DNA from: Aquimarina mycalae
GTDB lineage: Bacteria > Bacteroidota > Bacteroidia > Flavobacteriales > Flavobacteriaceae
Direction: 5' to 3'
NCBI RefSeq assembly: GCF_029906345.1
Contig: NZ_JARYGY010000012.1
Span: 1-51,343 of the forward strand
DNA: 51,343 nucleotides
Positions 7,932 to 17,004 of the stretch are shown here, in pieces. Position numbers and translations under genes: made by a program. Each line of letters opens with the position of its first letter. Positions within the stretch are counted from its first letter, which is position 1. The notes under the pieces are model-generated. The model ran no database searches and was not told the DNA's origin. It worked only from the letters and a program-made list of their open reading frames with translations.

Positions 7932-8825
7932 ATGCGCGCATTAGTAATTTCTGGAGGAGGCAGTAAAGGAGCTTTTGCAGGAGGAGTAGCGCAATATTTA
8001 ATTCAGGATTTAGGTAGACAATATGATATGTTTATCGGTACATCTACTGGAAGTCTTTTAGTATCTCATTTGGCATTGTCTAAAATAGAGGAAATAAAGA
8101 ATTTCTACACTTCAGTAAATCAATCTTCTATATTCAGGAATTGCCCTTTTATAATTAAAAAGAAAAGAGGGTTTAATAGCATAAGTATTAATCATTTTAA
8201 TGTATTGAGTAATCTGATAAAAGGCAGAAAATCTTTTGGAGATAGTAGAAACTTAAGAGACCTGATTAAAAACGCAATTTCTAATGAATATTTTACTATG
8301 TTACAAGCTGGTTTGCAGGATGTGGTTGTAACGGTAACCAATCTATCGACTAATGAAGTAGAGTATAAGTCAATTAAAGAATGTACATATGAGGATTTTT
8401 TAGATTGGGTGTGGATTTCGTGTAATTATCCTCCTTTTATGAGTTTGGTGCGTAAAAACAATTGCGATTATGTGGATGGAGGATTAGGATCTATGGTTCC
8501 TATAGAAGAAGCAATTAAAAGAGGAGCAAAAGAAATAGATGTTATCATTTTAGAAACCGAAGTGAATTACTTAAATAGAATGCCAACAAAGAATCCTTTT
8601 ACTTTAATTACAAGTATGGTTGATTTTATGATGGATAAAATAGAACATCAAAATATTAGAATAGGTAAATTTGCAGCTTCACAAAAAGAGGTAGCCATGG
8701 ATTTGTATTATACGCCAACAGTTTTAACTACAAACTCATTAATTTTTGAAAAAGAAAAAATGACAAAATGGTGGGCCAAAGGATACGAGTTTGCTAAAGA
8801 AAAAAACACATCTAATAGATTATAA
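7932..8825 (+). CDS. Patatin-like phospholipase, copy 1
   Basis: A 297-residue patatin-domain hydrolase. Oxyanion-hole motif GGGSKG at 8-13, nucleophile elbow GTSTG at 36-40 with catalytic S38, and the dyad aspartate D182 in DGG. It has no signal peptide or membrane span, so it is cytosolic or exported by another route. The family hydrolyses acyl esters of phospholipids or other lipids; the substrate is unknown. It lies 7 nt after the M1 peptidase gene and 3 nt before a close paralogue that starts with the same MRALVISGGGSKGA, so the pair is a local tandem duplication kept in one operon. Both active sites are intact. They differ most in the middle (about 65-130) and at the C-terminus. Confidence 0.92.
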   Translation: MRALVISGGGSKGAFAGGVAQYLIQDLGRQYDMFIGTSTGSLLVSHLALSKIEEIKNFYTSVNQSSIFRNCPFIIKKKRGFNSISINHFNVLSNLIKGRKSFGDSRNLRDLIKNAISNEYFTMLQAGLQDVVVTVTNLSTNEVEYKSIKECTYEDFLDWVWISCNYPPFMSLVRKNNCDYVDGGLGSMVPIEEAIKRGAKEIDVIILETEVNYLNRMPTKNPFTLITSMVDFMMDKIEHQNIRIGKFAASQKEVAMDLYYTPTVLTTNSLIFEKEKMTKWWAKGYEFAKEKNTSNRL

Positions 8826-8828
8826 TAT

Positions 8829-9752
8829 ATGCGAGCATTAGTAATATCAGGAGGAGGAAGTAAAGGTGCATATGCAGGTGGTGTAGCACAATATTTAATG
8901 CAGGAAGAAGGAAGAAAGTATGATCTTTTTTTAGGAACATCTACAGGAAGCTTATTAATACCTCAGTTAGCGTTGGGTAATATTGATAAGGTGTATGAAA
9001 TTTATACCAATGTAAATCAGCATACTATTTTTAGTATTAACCCTTTTAGAACAAGAAAAAAAGGGAATCGAGAGTTTGTTTCGATTAACTTCTTTAATAC
9101 TGTTTTGCAATTCTTAAAGCGTAGAAGAACCTTTGGAGAGAGTAAAAATCTAAGAAAAAATATTCGAAGAAATTTTTCTGAAATAGAATTTGAGCTTGCT
9201 AAAAAGAAGGTTAACGATGTTGTAGTAACGGTTTCTAATCTTACTAAAAATACTACAGAATATAAATCTATCAATGACTTCTCATATGAAGATTTTTGTG
9301 ATTGGATATGGATTTCCTGTAATTATGTTCCCTTTATGAGTTTGGTAACCAAAAATGGTTGCGAATATGCTGATGGTGGTTTTGGCTGTATGGTTCCTAT
9401 TCGAGAAGCAATCCGTAGAGGTGCGACAGAAGTGGATGCAGTTATTTTAGAATCCGAAAATATGGAACATAATAAGATTTTGGGGAAGAACCCTTTTTCC
9501 TTAATGGTTAATCTTTTTAGCTTCATGTTTGATCAGGTAGAAGGCCATGATACTGTCGTTGGTAAATTAGCTGCAAAAAATAAAGACGTAGTGCTTAATC
9601 TATACTATACACCATCTAAACTTACAGAGAATTCCTTAGTTTTTAATAAGAAATTAATGCGTAATTGGTGGAAACAAGGATTTGAGTATGCTGCCGATAA
9701 AGCAAAACAGGCAGAAGATAATAAACTAAAAGATATAGATATGGCTGGCTGA
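8829..9752 (+). CDS. Patatin-like phospholipase, copy 2
   Basis: 307 residues, more than half identical by eye to the preceding gene over its whole length. GGGSKG (8-13), GTSTG (36-40, S38) and DGG (D182) are all conserved at the same positions as in copy 1. A basic stretch at about 74-117 (RTRKKGNRE, KRRR, KNIRR) is more positively charged than in copy 1 and could contact phospholipid head groups or nucleotides. The C-terminal tail is longer and charged (ADKAKQAEDNKLKDIDMAG). It ends 9 nt before the convergent end of the neighbouring minus-strand gene. Its substrate is unknown. Keeping two catalytic copies side by side suggests divided specificity or joint assembly (inference). Confidence 0.92.
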   Translation: MRALVISGGGSKGAYAGGVAQYLMQEEGRKYDLFLGTSTGSLLIPQLALGNIDKVYEIYTNVNQHTIFSINPFRTRKKGNREFVSINFFNTVLQFLKRRRTFGESKNLRKNIRRNFSEIEFELAKKKVNDVVVTVSNLTKNTTEYKSINDFSYEDFCDWIWISCNYVPFMSLVTKNGCEYADGGFGCMVPIREAIRRGATEVDAVILESENMEHNKILGKNPFSLMVNLFSFMFDQVEGHDTVVGKLAAKNKDVVLNLYYTPSKLTENSLVFNKKLMRNWWKQGFEYAADKAKQAEDNKLKDIDMAG

Positions 9753-9761
9753 TTTTTTATA

Positions 9762-10280
9762 TTAAAACAAATCCTCCACTTCACTTTTGATTGCTGATAA
9801 AGCAGTATCACTAGGTGATCCCTTTTCTACTATTTCTGTAAGGATGACTTCTCTCATTGTATCCGAAGAATCTACTTCTTCTTTTAATACCGTTTTACGA
9901 ATTAAAGCTATAGTACCGTTTTTAGCAGCTTTTACAATATTCCAACATTCATCAGAAATATAAATCTGTTGCGTAAGATTATGATCGAATTCTTGTTCTA
10001 TAGTATTTACAAGCAAGGATTCATAACTTTTTTTATCCTCTCCAAGTGGTGGTGTTCTTAGTAATAATTTACCCGGAGAAATTCTTTCTAAAAACAATGC
10101 CATTCGCTCGTATGCCTGTAACCTTAGTGGTAATGCTTGTTTTTGATTTTCTTTATGTAAAAGAAATCTTCGCCTTTTTTCTTCGTTATCAGTGTGTGTT
10201 TTGAAATAATACAATGCTAATAAGGTGATAAAAAGTGAAGGTATTAGCGAAAGTAATAAAGGTATGATTTCTAGTTTCAT
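9762..10280 (-). CDS. Small membrane-anchored protein, conserved in flavobacteria (DUF7935-like)
   Basis: 172 residues. One N-terminal transmembrane helix (about 5-26, IIPLLLSLIPSLFITLLALYYF) is followed by a basic stop-transfer segment (EEKRRRFLLHKENQK) and a cytosolic helical domain. A conserved-looking core reads LPLRLQAYERMALFLERISP. There is no enzymatic motif. I recognise this as a flavobacterial conserved family; the DUF7935 assignment is from memory and should be checked. It is last in a four-gene minus-strand operon (DsrE-like, M20, FMN oxidoreductase, this gene) with gaps of 13, 11 and 13 nt, so it is most probably co-transcribed with the FMN oxidoreductase, which also has an N-terminal membrane anchor. 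Confidence 0.7.
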   Translation of the reverse strand: MKLEIIPLLLSLIPSLFITLLALYYFKTHTDNEEKRRRFLLHKENQKQALPLRLQAYERMALFLERISPGKLLLRTPPLGEDKKSYESLLVNTIEQEFDHNLTQQIYISDECWNIVKAAKNGTIALIRKTVLKEEVDSSDTMREVILTEIVEKGSPSDTALSAIKSEVEDLF

Positions 10281-10293
10281 CTATGTTAGTTTA

Positions 10294-11865
10294 TTATTTA
10301 TCAATTTCTTTGTAATGTCCTCCAAGAAAGGAGCAATTTTTTAAATCTTCTAAACAGCTAAAAGCTACGGGTGTTTTGGTATATTTAAAAGATTCTTCTA
10401 AGGTTTTAGTTAACTCGCCATCATCCACATTTACATCGATATCATTCATCGTAAATTGGCTTGGATGTTCATATCCCGCAGCGTGCGTAATCTCAACAAG
10501 TTCTTTTCTAAAAGATTTAAAATATTGAGCGAGTCGATCAGATTTCAGAGGAACGTTAATTCCTTTTTGTAACCATTTACTTTGGGTTGCTATACCACTA
10601 GGACATTTGTTGGTATGGCATATTTGCGCTTGAATGCAACCAATACTCATCATAGCTTCACGAGCTACATTAATACAATCAACTCCCATTGCAAACGCCA
10701 TAGCAGCTTTTGCAGGAAACCCTAATTTTCCGCTTCCTATAAAAACGACTCTTTCTGTAAGCTTATGTTTTTGAAAAATTTTATAAATAGCAGTAAACCC
10801 ATATATCCAAGGTAAAGATACATGATCGGCAAAACTTGGAGGAGCTGCTCCTGTACCACCTTCTCCGCCATCAATTGTAATAAAATCAGGACCTCTATTG
10901 GATTTTACCATTAACTCGGCTAATAGTTCCCATTGTTCAGTTTTACCAATAGCCGCTTTAATCCCTACAGGTAAACCAGTTTCATCGGCAATATCTTCTA
11001 TCAATTGTAATAACTCAGGAACATTTTTAAAAGCTTTATGTGATGAGGGTGATAGTACATCTTTACCAACTTCTACACCTCTTATTTTGGCAATTTGAGG
11101 TGTTATTTTTGCTCCTGGCAGTACACCACCTTTTCCTGGTTTTGCACCTTGAGAAAGTTTAATTTCAATAGCTTTAATAAATGGATTGTCTTCTACTAGT
11201 TTTTTCATTTTTTCCATCGAGAAATTTCCATCCTTACTTCGTACACCAAAGTATCCAGTTCCAAAATGAAATACAACATCACCACCATTACTATGGTATG
11301 GAGATAAGCCTCCTTCTCCAGTATTATGATAGGCTCCAGCTTTTTTAATACCAATATTCAAAGAATCAACAGCTCGTGCGGATAAAGAACCAAAACTCAT
11401 CGCCGAAACATTAATAGCAGAAGCTGGACGATAAGGTTTTCTACGCTCATTATATGCACCCATTACTTTCGCACATGGAAGAAAAGTCTTATCAATTTTA
11501 TTAGGATGATTCTCATCCATTTGGTATGGAATCATACAATTTTTTACAAAGATATGCTGATGCTGATAGATATCCCTATCGGTACCAAAACCTTCATAAT
11601 TATTTTCATTCTTAGAAGATGCATATACCCATCCTCTCTCGATTCTATTAAATGGAAGTTCTTCTCTATTATTCGCAACAAAGTATTGTCTCATTTCAGG
11701 ACCAATACTTTCCAGAAGATATCTAAGGTGACCAACGATCGGAAAATTATGACTTACCGTATGTTTTTTATTAAAAAAAACATCTCTTATGGCGATAAGT
11801 GCTAGTGCAATCAAAATCCACATCCACCAGGATATAGAACCTAAGAAATTTAAGACAGCTTCCAT
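10294..11865 (-). CDS. FMN-binding glutamate synthase-like oxidoreductase, membrane-anchored
   Basis: 523 residues. An N-terminal membrane helix (about 11-27) precedes a domain matching the FMN and Fe-S core of the GltB large subunit. Signature segments are AINVSAMSFGSLS, EGGLSPYH, KLSQGAKPGKGG, TIDGGEGGTGAAPPSF and the cysteine cluster CIQAQICHTNKCPSGIATQ, which would hold a [3Fe-4S] centre. The GltB glutaminase domain is absent, so on its own it cannot perform the full glutamate synthase reaction from glutamine. Such stand-alone GltB-like proteins are common, and their electron donor and product are not settled. It sits in an operon with a secreted M20 hydrolase upstream and a small membrane protein downstream. 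Confidence 0.9.
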   Translation of the reverse strand: MEAVLNFLGSISWWMWILIALALIAIRDVFFNKKHTVSHNFPIVGHLRYLLESIGPEMRQYFVANNREELPFNRIERGWVYASSKNENNYEGFGTDRDIYQHQHIFVKNCMIPYQMDENHPNKIDKTFLPCAKVMGAYNERRKPYRPASAINVSAMSFGSLSARAVDSLNIGIKKAGAYHNTGEGGLSPYHSNGGDVVFHFGTGYFGVRSKDGNFSMEKMKKLVEDNPFIKAIEIKLSQGAKPGKGGVLPGAKITPQIAKIRGVEVGKDVLSPSSHKAFKNVPELLQLIEDIADETGLPVGIKAAIGKTEQWELLAELMVKSNRGPDFITIDGGEGGTGAAPPSFADHVSLPWIYGFTAIYKIFQKHKLTERVVFIGSGKLGFPAKAAMAFAMGVDCINVAREAMMSIGCIQAQICHTNKCPSGIATQSKWLQKGINVPLKSDRLAQYFKSFRKELVEITHAAGYEHPSQFTMNDIDVNVDDGELTKTLEESFKYTKTPVAFSCLEDLKNCSFLGGHYKEIDK

Positions 11866-11876
11866 GATATGTTAAA

Positions 11877-13160
11877 TTATTGTGCGTTTAAATAATCAAT
11901 TGCTAATTGTGACATTACTTTAACACCTAGCACTAAGCCACTTTCGTCAATATAAAAATCTGGAGTATGATGAGAAGCAGCTTTTTTTGTATCTGGAGAT
12001 TTCCCTCCTAAAAAGAAATAAAACCCAGGAACAACTTCTTGAAAATACGAAAAATCTTCTCCTCCTGTGGTAGCTTTTGATAAAATTACATTCTCTTTTC
12101 CTGCGATTCCTTGAATTGTAGGAAGCATTTGTTTTACTAGTTTAGGATCGTTATAAGTAATCGATGTGTTATTTTGAAATGTTATTGTAGCTTCTCCACC
12201 ATAAGCTTTTGCGATTGCTGGAACCATTTCATTCATACGACGTATAATCAATGCACGCATTTTTGGGTCAAGGGTTCTTACAGTTCCGATCATTTCAGCT
12301 TTTTCTGGGATGATATTAAAACGAACTCCACTGGTGATTTTACCTACCGTGATCACAGCAGCTTCATCTACCAAAGGAGATTCTCTACTAATGATAGTTT
12401 GTAAACCATCAATTATTTTTGCTGAAATAAGAATAGGATCAACACCAGTCCAAGGAGCGGATCCATGAGTTTGCTTTCCTTTGACATCAATAACAAAACG
12501 TTCTACTGCTGCCATAGTGCCTCCTGGTTTATAACGAATCATTCCTACTGGTGTTCCAGAATTAATATGAAGCCCAAAAATTGCATTTACATCAGGATTC
12601 TTTAGAACACCTTCTTTGATCATGAGTTTTGCACCTCCTTCTTCTCCTGGCGGTGGTCCTTCTTCTGCTGGTTGAAAAATAAACTTAACAGTACCGTTAA
12701 GTTTATCCTTATGTTTACTTAACACCTCTGCAACACCCATCAAAATTGCAATGTGAGTATCATGACCACAGGCATGACTAACGCCAACTTCTGTATCAAG
12801 AAATGTTGTTTTTACGGTAGACTTGAAAGGAACATCAGCGCGTTCAGTGACTGGTAATGCATCAATATCTGCTCTTAGGGCTACAACTTTTCCTTCTTTG
12901 TCACCTTTTAGAATACCAACAACGCCAGTTTTTGCAACATTTTCTGTTACTTCAAAACCAAGATCTTTGAGATGTTTTGCAATTTTTTTTGCAGTTTCGA
13001 ACTCTCGATTAGAAAGTTCAGGATTTTGATGAAAATCTCTTCGCCATTCAATAACCTTACTTTCCAGAGTTTCTGATAACGAATTAATTTCGGGATCAAT
13101 TTTTTGAGCTTGGATAGTACAACACAAAAGCAATATGGCGATTAATATGTTATTTTTCAT
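11877..13160 (-). CDS. M20-family metal amidohydrolase, exported
   Basis: 427 residues with a signal peptide (MKNNILIAILLLCCTIQAQ), so periplasmic. It belongs to the M20D group (IAA-amino acid, hippurate and N-acyl-amino acid hydrolases). The metal site is visible: C131-G-H133-D-x-H136 (SHACGHDTH), E166-E167 in AEEGPPPGEEGG, and a late histidine in SHHTPDFY. A dimerisation (lid) domain fits about residues 215-325. Reaction: hydrolysis of the amide bond of N-acyl amino acids, releasing the free amino acid. It is the second gene of a four-gene operon, 13 nt after the DsrE-like gene. The link to a glutamate synthase-like oxidoreductase suggests amino-acid nitrogen metabolism (inference). Confidence 0.93.
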   Translation of the reverse strand: MKNNILIAILLLCCTIQAQKIDPEINSLSETLESKVIEWRRDFHQNPELSNREFETAKKIAKHLKDLGFEVTENVAKTGVVGILKGDKEGKVVALRADIDALPVTERADVPFKSTVKTTFLDTEVGVSHACGHDTHIAILMGVAEVLSKHKDKLNGTVKFIFQPAEEGPPPGEEGGAKLMIKEGVLKNPDVNAIFGLHINSGTPVGMIRYKPGGTMAAVERFVIDVKGKQTHGSAPWTGVDPILISAKIIDGLQTIISRESPLVDEAAVITVGKITSGVRFNIIPEKAEMIGTVRTLDPKMRALIIRRMNEMVPAIAKAYGGEATITFQNNTSITYNDPKLVKQMLPTIQGIAGKENVILSKATTGGEDFSYFQEVVPGFYFFLGGKSPDTKKAASHHTPDFYIDESGLVLGVKVMSQLAIDYLNAQ

Positions 13161-13173
13161 GGAGTTAGTTGAG

Positions 13174-13713
13174 TTAAAAATTTATGAGTTTGTAGTCTTC
13201 GTTTTGTAATTGCACTAACGCAGTCATAGCGGATAATGCCAATTTGATATCTGGATGTAAATCCGATTTAGATATATTTCTATGTGCAGCAGTTTGTCCA
13301 CATAAAATGATCTGTACTCCTTTTTTGGTAAGTGCAGAGATTAATTCGGTGTTAGGATTGTTTATACTATACTTCGCATTATATTCTTTAGTATTCAAAA
13401 TATCATTAGCGGCATTTCCATGAATTACCAGAGCTACTTTGAGGTTTTTGAAGGGAACTCCTGCGTGTACATGCATATTTAAATATCTTGCAGCGGTATG
13501 GATAAGAGGATTTACCTTTGTACTATCTCCAAAAGATCTTCCAATATCAAAAACAACCTTTAATTCATTCAGTAGATCCGTTTTGAAATCTGGATTACTT
13601 ACTTCATAGGTTTTTCCATATTCTGTAATCACAGTCCCAGTTTTGGATTGTTGCTGACAAAAGAGAAATCCAGGTAATGCTAGTACCAGAGTAAAAAGAA
13701 ATGTGTGTTTCAA
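13174..13713 (-). CDS. Exported DsrE-family protein
   Basis: 179 residues with a signal peptide (MKHTFLFTLVLALPGFLFCQ). The mature part matches the DsrE/DsrF-like fold: a hydrophobic strand with a conserved glycine (LKVALVIHGNAANDIL, about 91-106) and a single cysteine C138 in the strand-loop IILCGQTA, the position used for sulfur transfer in the family. The last part (SALTALVQLQ-like helix, then YKLINF) ends at the usual domain boundary. The periplasmic location is unusual for sulfur relay; similar exported forms are common in marine bacteria with unknown roles. First gene of the minus-strand operon that continues with M20, the FMN oxidoreductase and a small membrane protein. Confidence 0.85.
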   Translation of the reverse strand: MKHTFLFTLVLALPGFLFCQQQSKTGTVITEYGKTYEVSNPDFKTDLLNELKVVFDIGRSFGDSTKVNPLIHTAARYLNMHVHAGVPFKNLKVALVIHGNAANDILNTKEYNAKYSINNPNTELISALTKKGVQIILCGQTAAHRNISKSDLHPDIKLALSAMTALVQLQNEDYKLINF

Positions 13714-13795
13714 GTTTTAATTTTTGGCATCTAAAGATATTCAAAAAACTTATAAAGGAAAGTTAAAATATATTTTTGATCTTTTAAGGCATAAA

Positions 13796-13831
13796 AAAAG
13801 CACATTTTTGATTTCTCAAAAATATGCTTTT
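13796..13831 (-). terminator. Rho-independent terminator of the metzincin gene
   Basis: AAAAGCACATTTTTGA (13796-13811) pairs with TCAAAAATATGCTTTT (13816-13831) over 16 positions with one mismatch and a 4-nt loop. On the minus strand the hairpin is followed by a run of Ts. It lies 28 nt beyond the stop of the 13859-16231 gene. Confidence 0.75.
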
Positions 13832-13858
13832 CTAATATTTTGGAATGTTGATAACTGT

Positions 13859-16231
13859 TTACAGTTTTACAAATTTACCAACAGATTCATTGTTTATCAG
13901 GATGATATATAATCCATTAGATAAACTTGATAAATCAACTTCAGGCGTAATAATTGACTCGATAATTATCTGCCCTGAAGCATTGACAATTCTAATATCT
14001 TTTTCGTTTATAGTAAGTCCATCAATGCGAAGAATATCTTTAGTTGGATTTGGGTAGTATTTAAAAATACTTGTTCCTTGGCTAGAGTTAAGTTGAGATA
14101 AATCTACAGAGAACTCTTCTGAAATAGTATTACATCCAGTTTCATTAAAAACTTCAACACGATATGTTCCAACTTGATCTGGTAAATATTGAGCCTGATT
14201 GGTATCTGCAATTGGTTCATCATTAAAATACCATTGATATGAAGCATATTCACTATCTATAGTTAAATTTTGATTATCAGGAACTGAAATTACTGGTTGT
14301 TCTGGATTATCAGCAACAATGGCACTAACTGCGGTCCTGGTATCTGTTACACAACCATCAAATGCTCCAGCTACATAATATGTCTGAGTAGCAGTTAATA
14401 CTGGTGTTTCATAAGTGGATCCTGTAGTAATCAAATTTCCTCCAGTTGGAGCATCATACCATTGATATTGACTACTTCCGCTCATGGTGATTGTAGTTGA
14501 TTCTCCAGTACATAGATTTTGGTTAGCAGCTATGGGTTGACTAGGCAGGTTGATATCAACGAAATTATTTTTTTCATTCGTATTTTGGCCAACACTATTG
14601 GTTGTGGTTAGAGATACTGTATAAACTCCACTTGATTGATAATCGTGTGTTGGATTCTGTTCAGTTGAAGTATTACCATCTCCAAAATCCCATAAGTAGG
14701 TATCTACTGTATTAATAGAAGTGTTAGTGAAACTTGCTATGGCACAATCAATCGTTGCTTCAAAGTTAGCAACTGGCGGTTGATTATTATCTCCTGGGAT
14801 ATATTGACCAGAAATTGTATAGTTTCCTAATGATGAATAATCAGAATATCCATTGGAAAAATCACTTCCTTCTCCAACTCCATCAATTTCTATAAAATAA
14901 GTTCCATCTGTTAATTGGGTATTTATAGAAGCACTCAATCCTGAGGGATCTGAAAAAGCTACTTCTTCTCCAATAGCATTTAAGATTCTAGCTTGTATAT
15001 TTAGATTTGGATAATCTGGATCAGGACTGAAGTCAAAAGATACATTCCCAGTTTCGATAACAAACGAAAAGACATCTTTATCTGTTCGTTGACTGATCAG
15101 GCCAAAATTTTGACTGGCACTAACATTACCATCATTATCAACCAAGATAGATGTTGCATCCCCAATAGTATCTCCATGATCATCATTTTGAAACCCTACA
15201 CCATTTGTATTATTTGCGATAATAGCGATGTCATCCTGAGAACTGGTTGCATTATTATATTCTCCAGAACTCCAATGTCCGATAGGTTTATTTGCACTCC
15301 AACCCATAATTGGACTCCATTGCCCATGTCCGCTATAATATTCTGTACCACCTTGTCCATCATGATATAATCCTAATGTATGTCCTATTTCATGGGACCC
15401 TGTTTCTCCAGCGGCTCTTGTAGATAGATTATATACCCAACAAGGGTTATCATTGTTTCTTGAAAAAGAATTTACATATGCTACACCACCAGAGCCAGGA
15501 GCAGCATCGTTGGTAGGCGTAAATATGCACATCATTCTACGATTTCTTGGAGTGGCATCAAATATGGCCCTGTTTGTAGTAACATTGAGATTAAAGGGGC
15601 GAAAATCTTCAGCCATAATTTTCCATACAGCAATAATTTTTTGATCAGAAAAATTAGGAGATGCAGCGTTAATGGTTCCTCCACTTACCCAGCTGGTTCC
15701 TGATACAACTTCTCCATCAAAATCTAAATAAATAACACCTTCTGCTCCAGGAAGACTTTCCAGAATTGGTGCCATTTTAGAAGAAACAACACTTGCATCT
15801 GTCTTCGTTTCTGGAGAGCTTTTTTCTAAATCAACACAAATTAGCGTATCGATATCTGCTTCCTTAAGATATACCTTACCATGATCATTAGTAAATATCT
15901 GATATCCTGTTTTTGAGTCTTGTAATATTAAATTACCTTCTAATTTGTTTTTAGTTTTATGTATTGTAAAAGTTGATAATTTTTGGTTATTAATGGTTCC
16001 AATAAAGGTAATATCATCATCATTTACTTGTTGAACATTCGTGCGTAAAATAATAGATGAGCTTTTAGAGTTTTTTAATGAGAATCCTTTTGTTTTGTTT
16101 TCTGAAAGATTTTGAATAAAACTATCTGGACTTTCTGCAATTAATATAGAAGATGTTTCTTGTGCATACATCGCTATACTACTTATAAACAATATAAATA
16201 GAGTAATGTTTTTGTAGTAGGTTTGGATCAT
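13859..16231 (-). CDS. Secreted metzincin-type zinc protease with PKD domain and T9SS sorting tail
   Basis: 790 residues. A signal peptide (ends IAMYAQ, about residue 24) and a propeptide-like region (about 25-160) lead to a metzincin domain: HEIGHTLGLYH at 280-290 (zinc ligands H280, H284, H290, catalytic E281) and the Met-turn SPIMG shortly after. A beta-sandwich similar to bacterial pre-peptidase C-terminal domains follows (about 370-470), then a PKD domain (WDFGDGNTS), an Ig-like domain with two cysteines, another Ig-like repeat, and a C-terminal type A T9SS domain (KYYPNPTKDILRIDG ... NGLYIILI). The protein is therefore exported by Sec, then passed through the type IX system to the surface or medium. 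Its target is probably extracellular protein. It has its own terminator and no operon partner. Confidence 0.93.
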   Translation of the reverse strand: MIQTYYKNITLFILFISSIAMYAQETSSILIAESPDSFIQNLSENKTKGFSLKNSKSSSIILRTNVQQVNDDDITFIGTINNQKLSTFTIHKTKNKLEGNLILQDSKTGYQIFTNDHGKVYLKEADIDTLICVDLEKSSPETKTDASVVSSKMAPILESLPGAEGVIYLDFDGEVVSGTSWVSGGTINAASPNFSDQKIIAVWKIMAEDFRPFNLNVTTNRAIFDATPRNRRMMCIFTPTNDAAPGSGGVAYVNSFSRNNDNPCWVYNLSTRAAGETGSHEIGHTLGLYHDGQGGTEYYSGHGQWSPIMGWSANKPIGHWSSGEYNNATSSQDDIAIIANNTNGVGFQNDDHGDTIGDATSILVDNDGNVSASQNFGLISQRTDKDVFSFVIETGNVSFDFSPDPDYPNLNIQARILNAIGEEVAFSDPSGLSASINTQLTDGTYFIEIDGVGEGSDFSNGYSDYSSLGNYTISGQYIPGDNNQPPVANFEATIDCAIASFTNTSINTVDTYLWDFGDGNTSTEQNPTHDYQSSGVYTVSLTTTNSVGQNTNEKNNFVDINLPSQPIAANQNLCTGESTTITMSGSSQYQWYDAPTGGNLITTGSTYETPVLTATQTYYVAGAFDGCVTDTRTAVSAIVADNPEQPVISVPDNQNLTIDSEYASYQWYFNDEPIADTNQAQYLPDQVGTYRVEVFNETGCNTISEEFSVDLSQLNSSQGTSIFKYYPNPTKDILRIDGLTINEKDIRIVNASGQIIIESIITPEVDLSSLSNGLYIILINNESVGKFVKL

Positions 16232-16371
16232 TTTGATTGATTTTTTTTGGAGTAAAATAGATGTTATAATTTGTATTTGTCTTATAATTAATAATATAAC
16301 TTATTGAATACAAGTTTGAGGTCATTGGTTTTGAAATAACAGTGCAATTGTGAGTTTATTGTATAAAATCA

Positions 16372-16416
16372 TAAAAATAAAAACTCTCAATAATTTTTTT
16401 GACAAAATATTGAGAG
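16372..16416 (-). terminator. Terminator downstream of the 95-residue protein
   Basis: CTCTCAATA (16384-16392) pairs with TATTGAGAG (16408-16416), a 9-bp stem. On the minus strand the hairpin is followed by TTTTTATTTTTA. It is 26 nt beyond the stop at 16443. Confidence 0.7.
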
Positions 16417-16442
16417 CTATCGGGGCAATAAAATTAGAGCTT

Positions 16443-16718
16443 TTATGAAATACTAATAATTCTTTCTAAGGGTATAATTGTAGATTGTTTTAAGATAACT
16501 TCTCTATCTGTGATTCCCCAGATAGTAGTTTCGACTTTTTTTAATCCTTTATTATCTACAAAAACGATTTTAACTTTTTGACGTTCTAAATTTCCAAGAG
16601 ATAATGCTCGTTGAAGCTCTAAAATACGATCAATTTGATCTTTTCTTTTGTTTAGTACATCTTCTTTCGGAAAGGTTAGGAATTTGATTTGTTCTTTTTC
16701 AATAGGTTGGACATTCAT
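16443..16718 (-). CDS. Small conserved protein of unknown function
   Basis: 91 residues from the ATG at 16718 (MNVQPIEKEQIKFLTFPKED); a second in-frame ATG lies 12 nt upstream (16730). It has no signal peptide or membrane helix. The N-terminal half is helical and charged (KRKDQIDRILELQRALSLGN) and the C-terminal half is beta-rich (KVKIVFVDNKGLKKVETTIWGITDREVILKQ, split by turns), resembling a small SH3-like or Sm-like barrel ending IIPLERIISI. I recognise it as a recurrent flavobacterial hypothetical next to uvrD but know of no function. It is monocistronic with its own terminator and diverges from the uvrD gene across roughly 280 bp. Confidence 0.7.
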   Translation of the reverse strand: MNVQPIEKEQIKFLTFPKEDVLNKRKDQIDRILELQRALSLGNLERQKVKIVFVDNKGLKKVETTIWGITDREVILKQSTIIPLERIISIS

Positions 16719-17004
16719 GTTAGGGGCCATAGCAACAATATTAGGTTATTTTTGGGGTTTAAATAATGTGTTTCTATTAGTAATGAGTTATAAATATATG
16801 CTTTTTATCTTAAAATATTGCATTTTAACGATATTTTTATTGAAAAAGATATCAACAATGTAAGAATTTATTCTTTGAGATGGATTTTTTATTTCATGTG
16901 TTATGTGTGTCCATACGTTAATGATTTGTTTATAAGTATCATTAATAATAGTTCAATAAAAAGGATAGTTTACTTAAATTTCGAAGCTTATAAAATATGA
17001 AGAC

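Noticed and set aside
16731..17000. Plus-strand ORFs between the 95-residue gene and uvrD
   Set aside because: Low-complexity AT-rich translation with no motif; one overlaps the start of the minus-strand gene.
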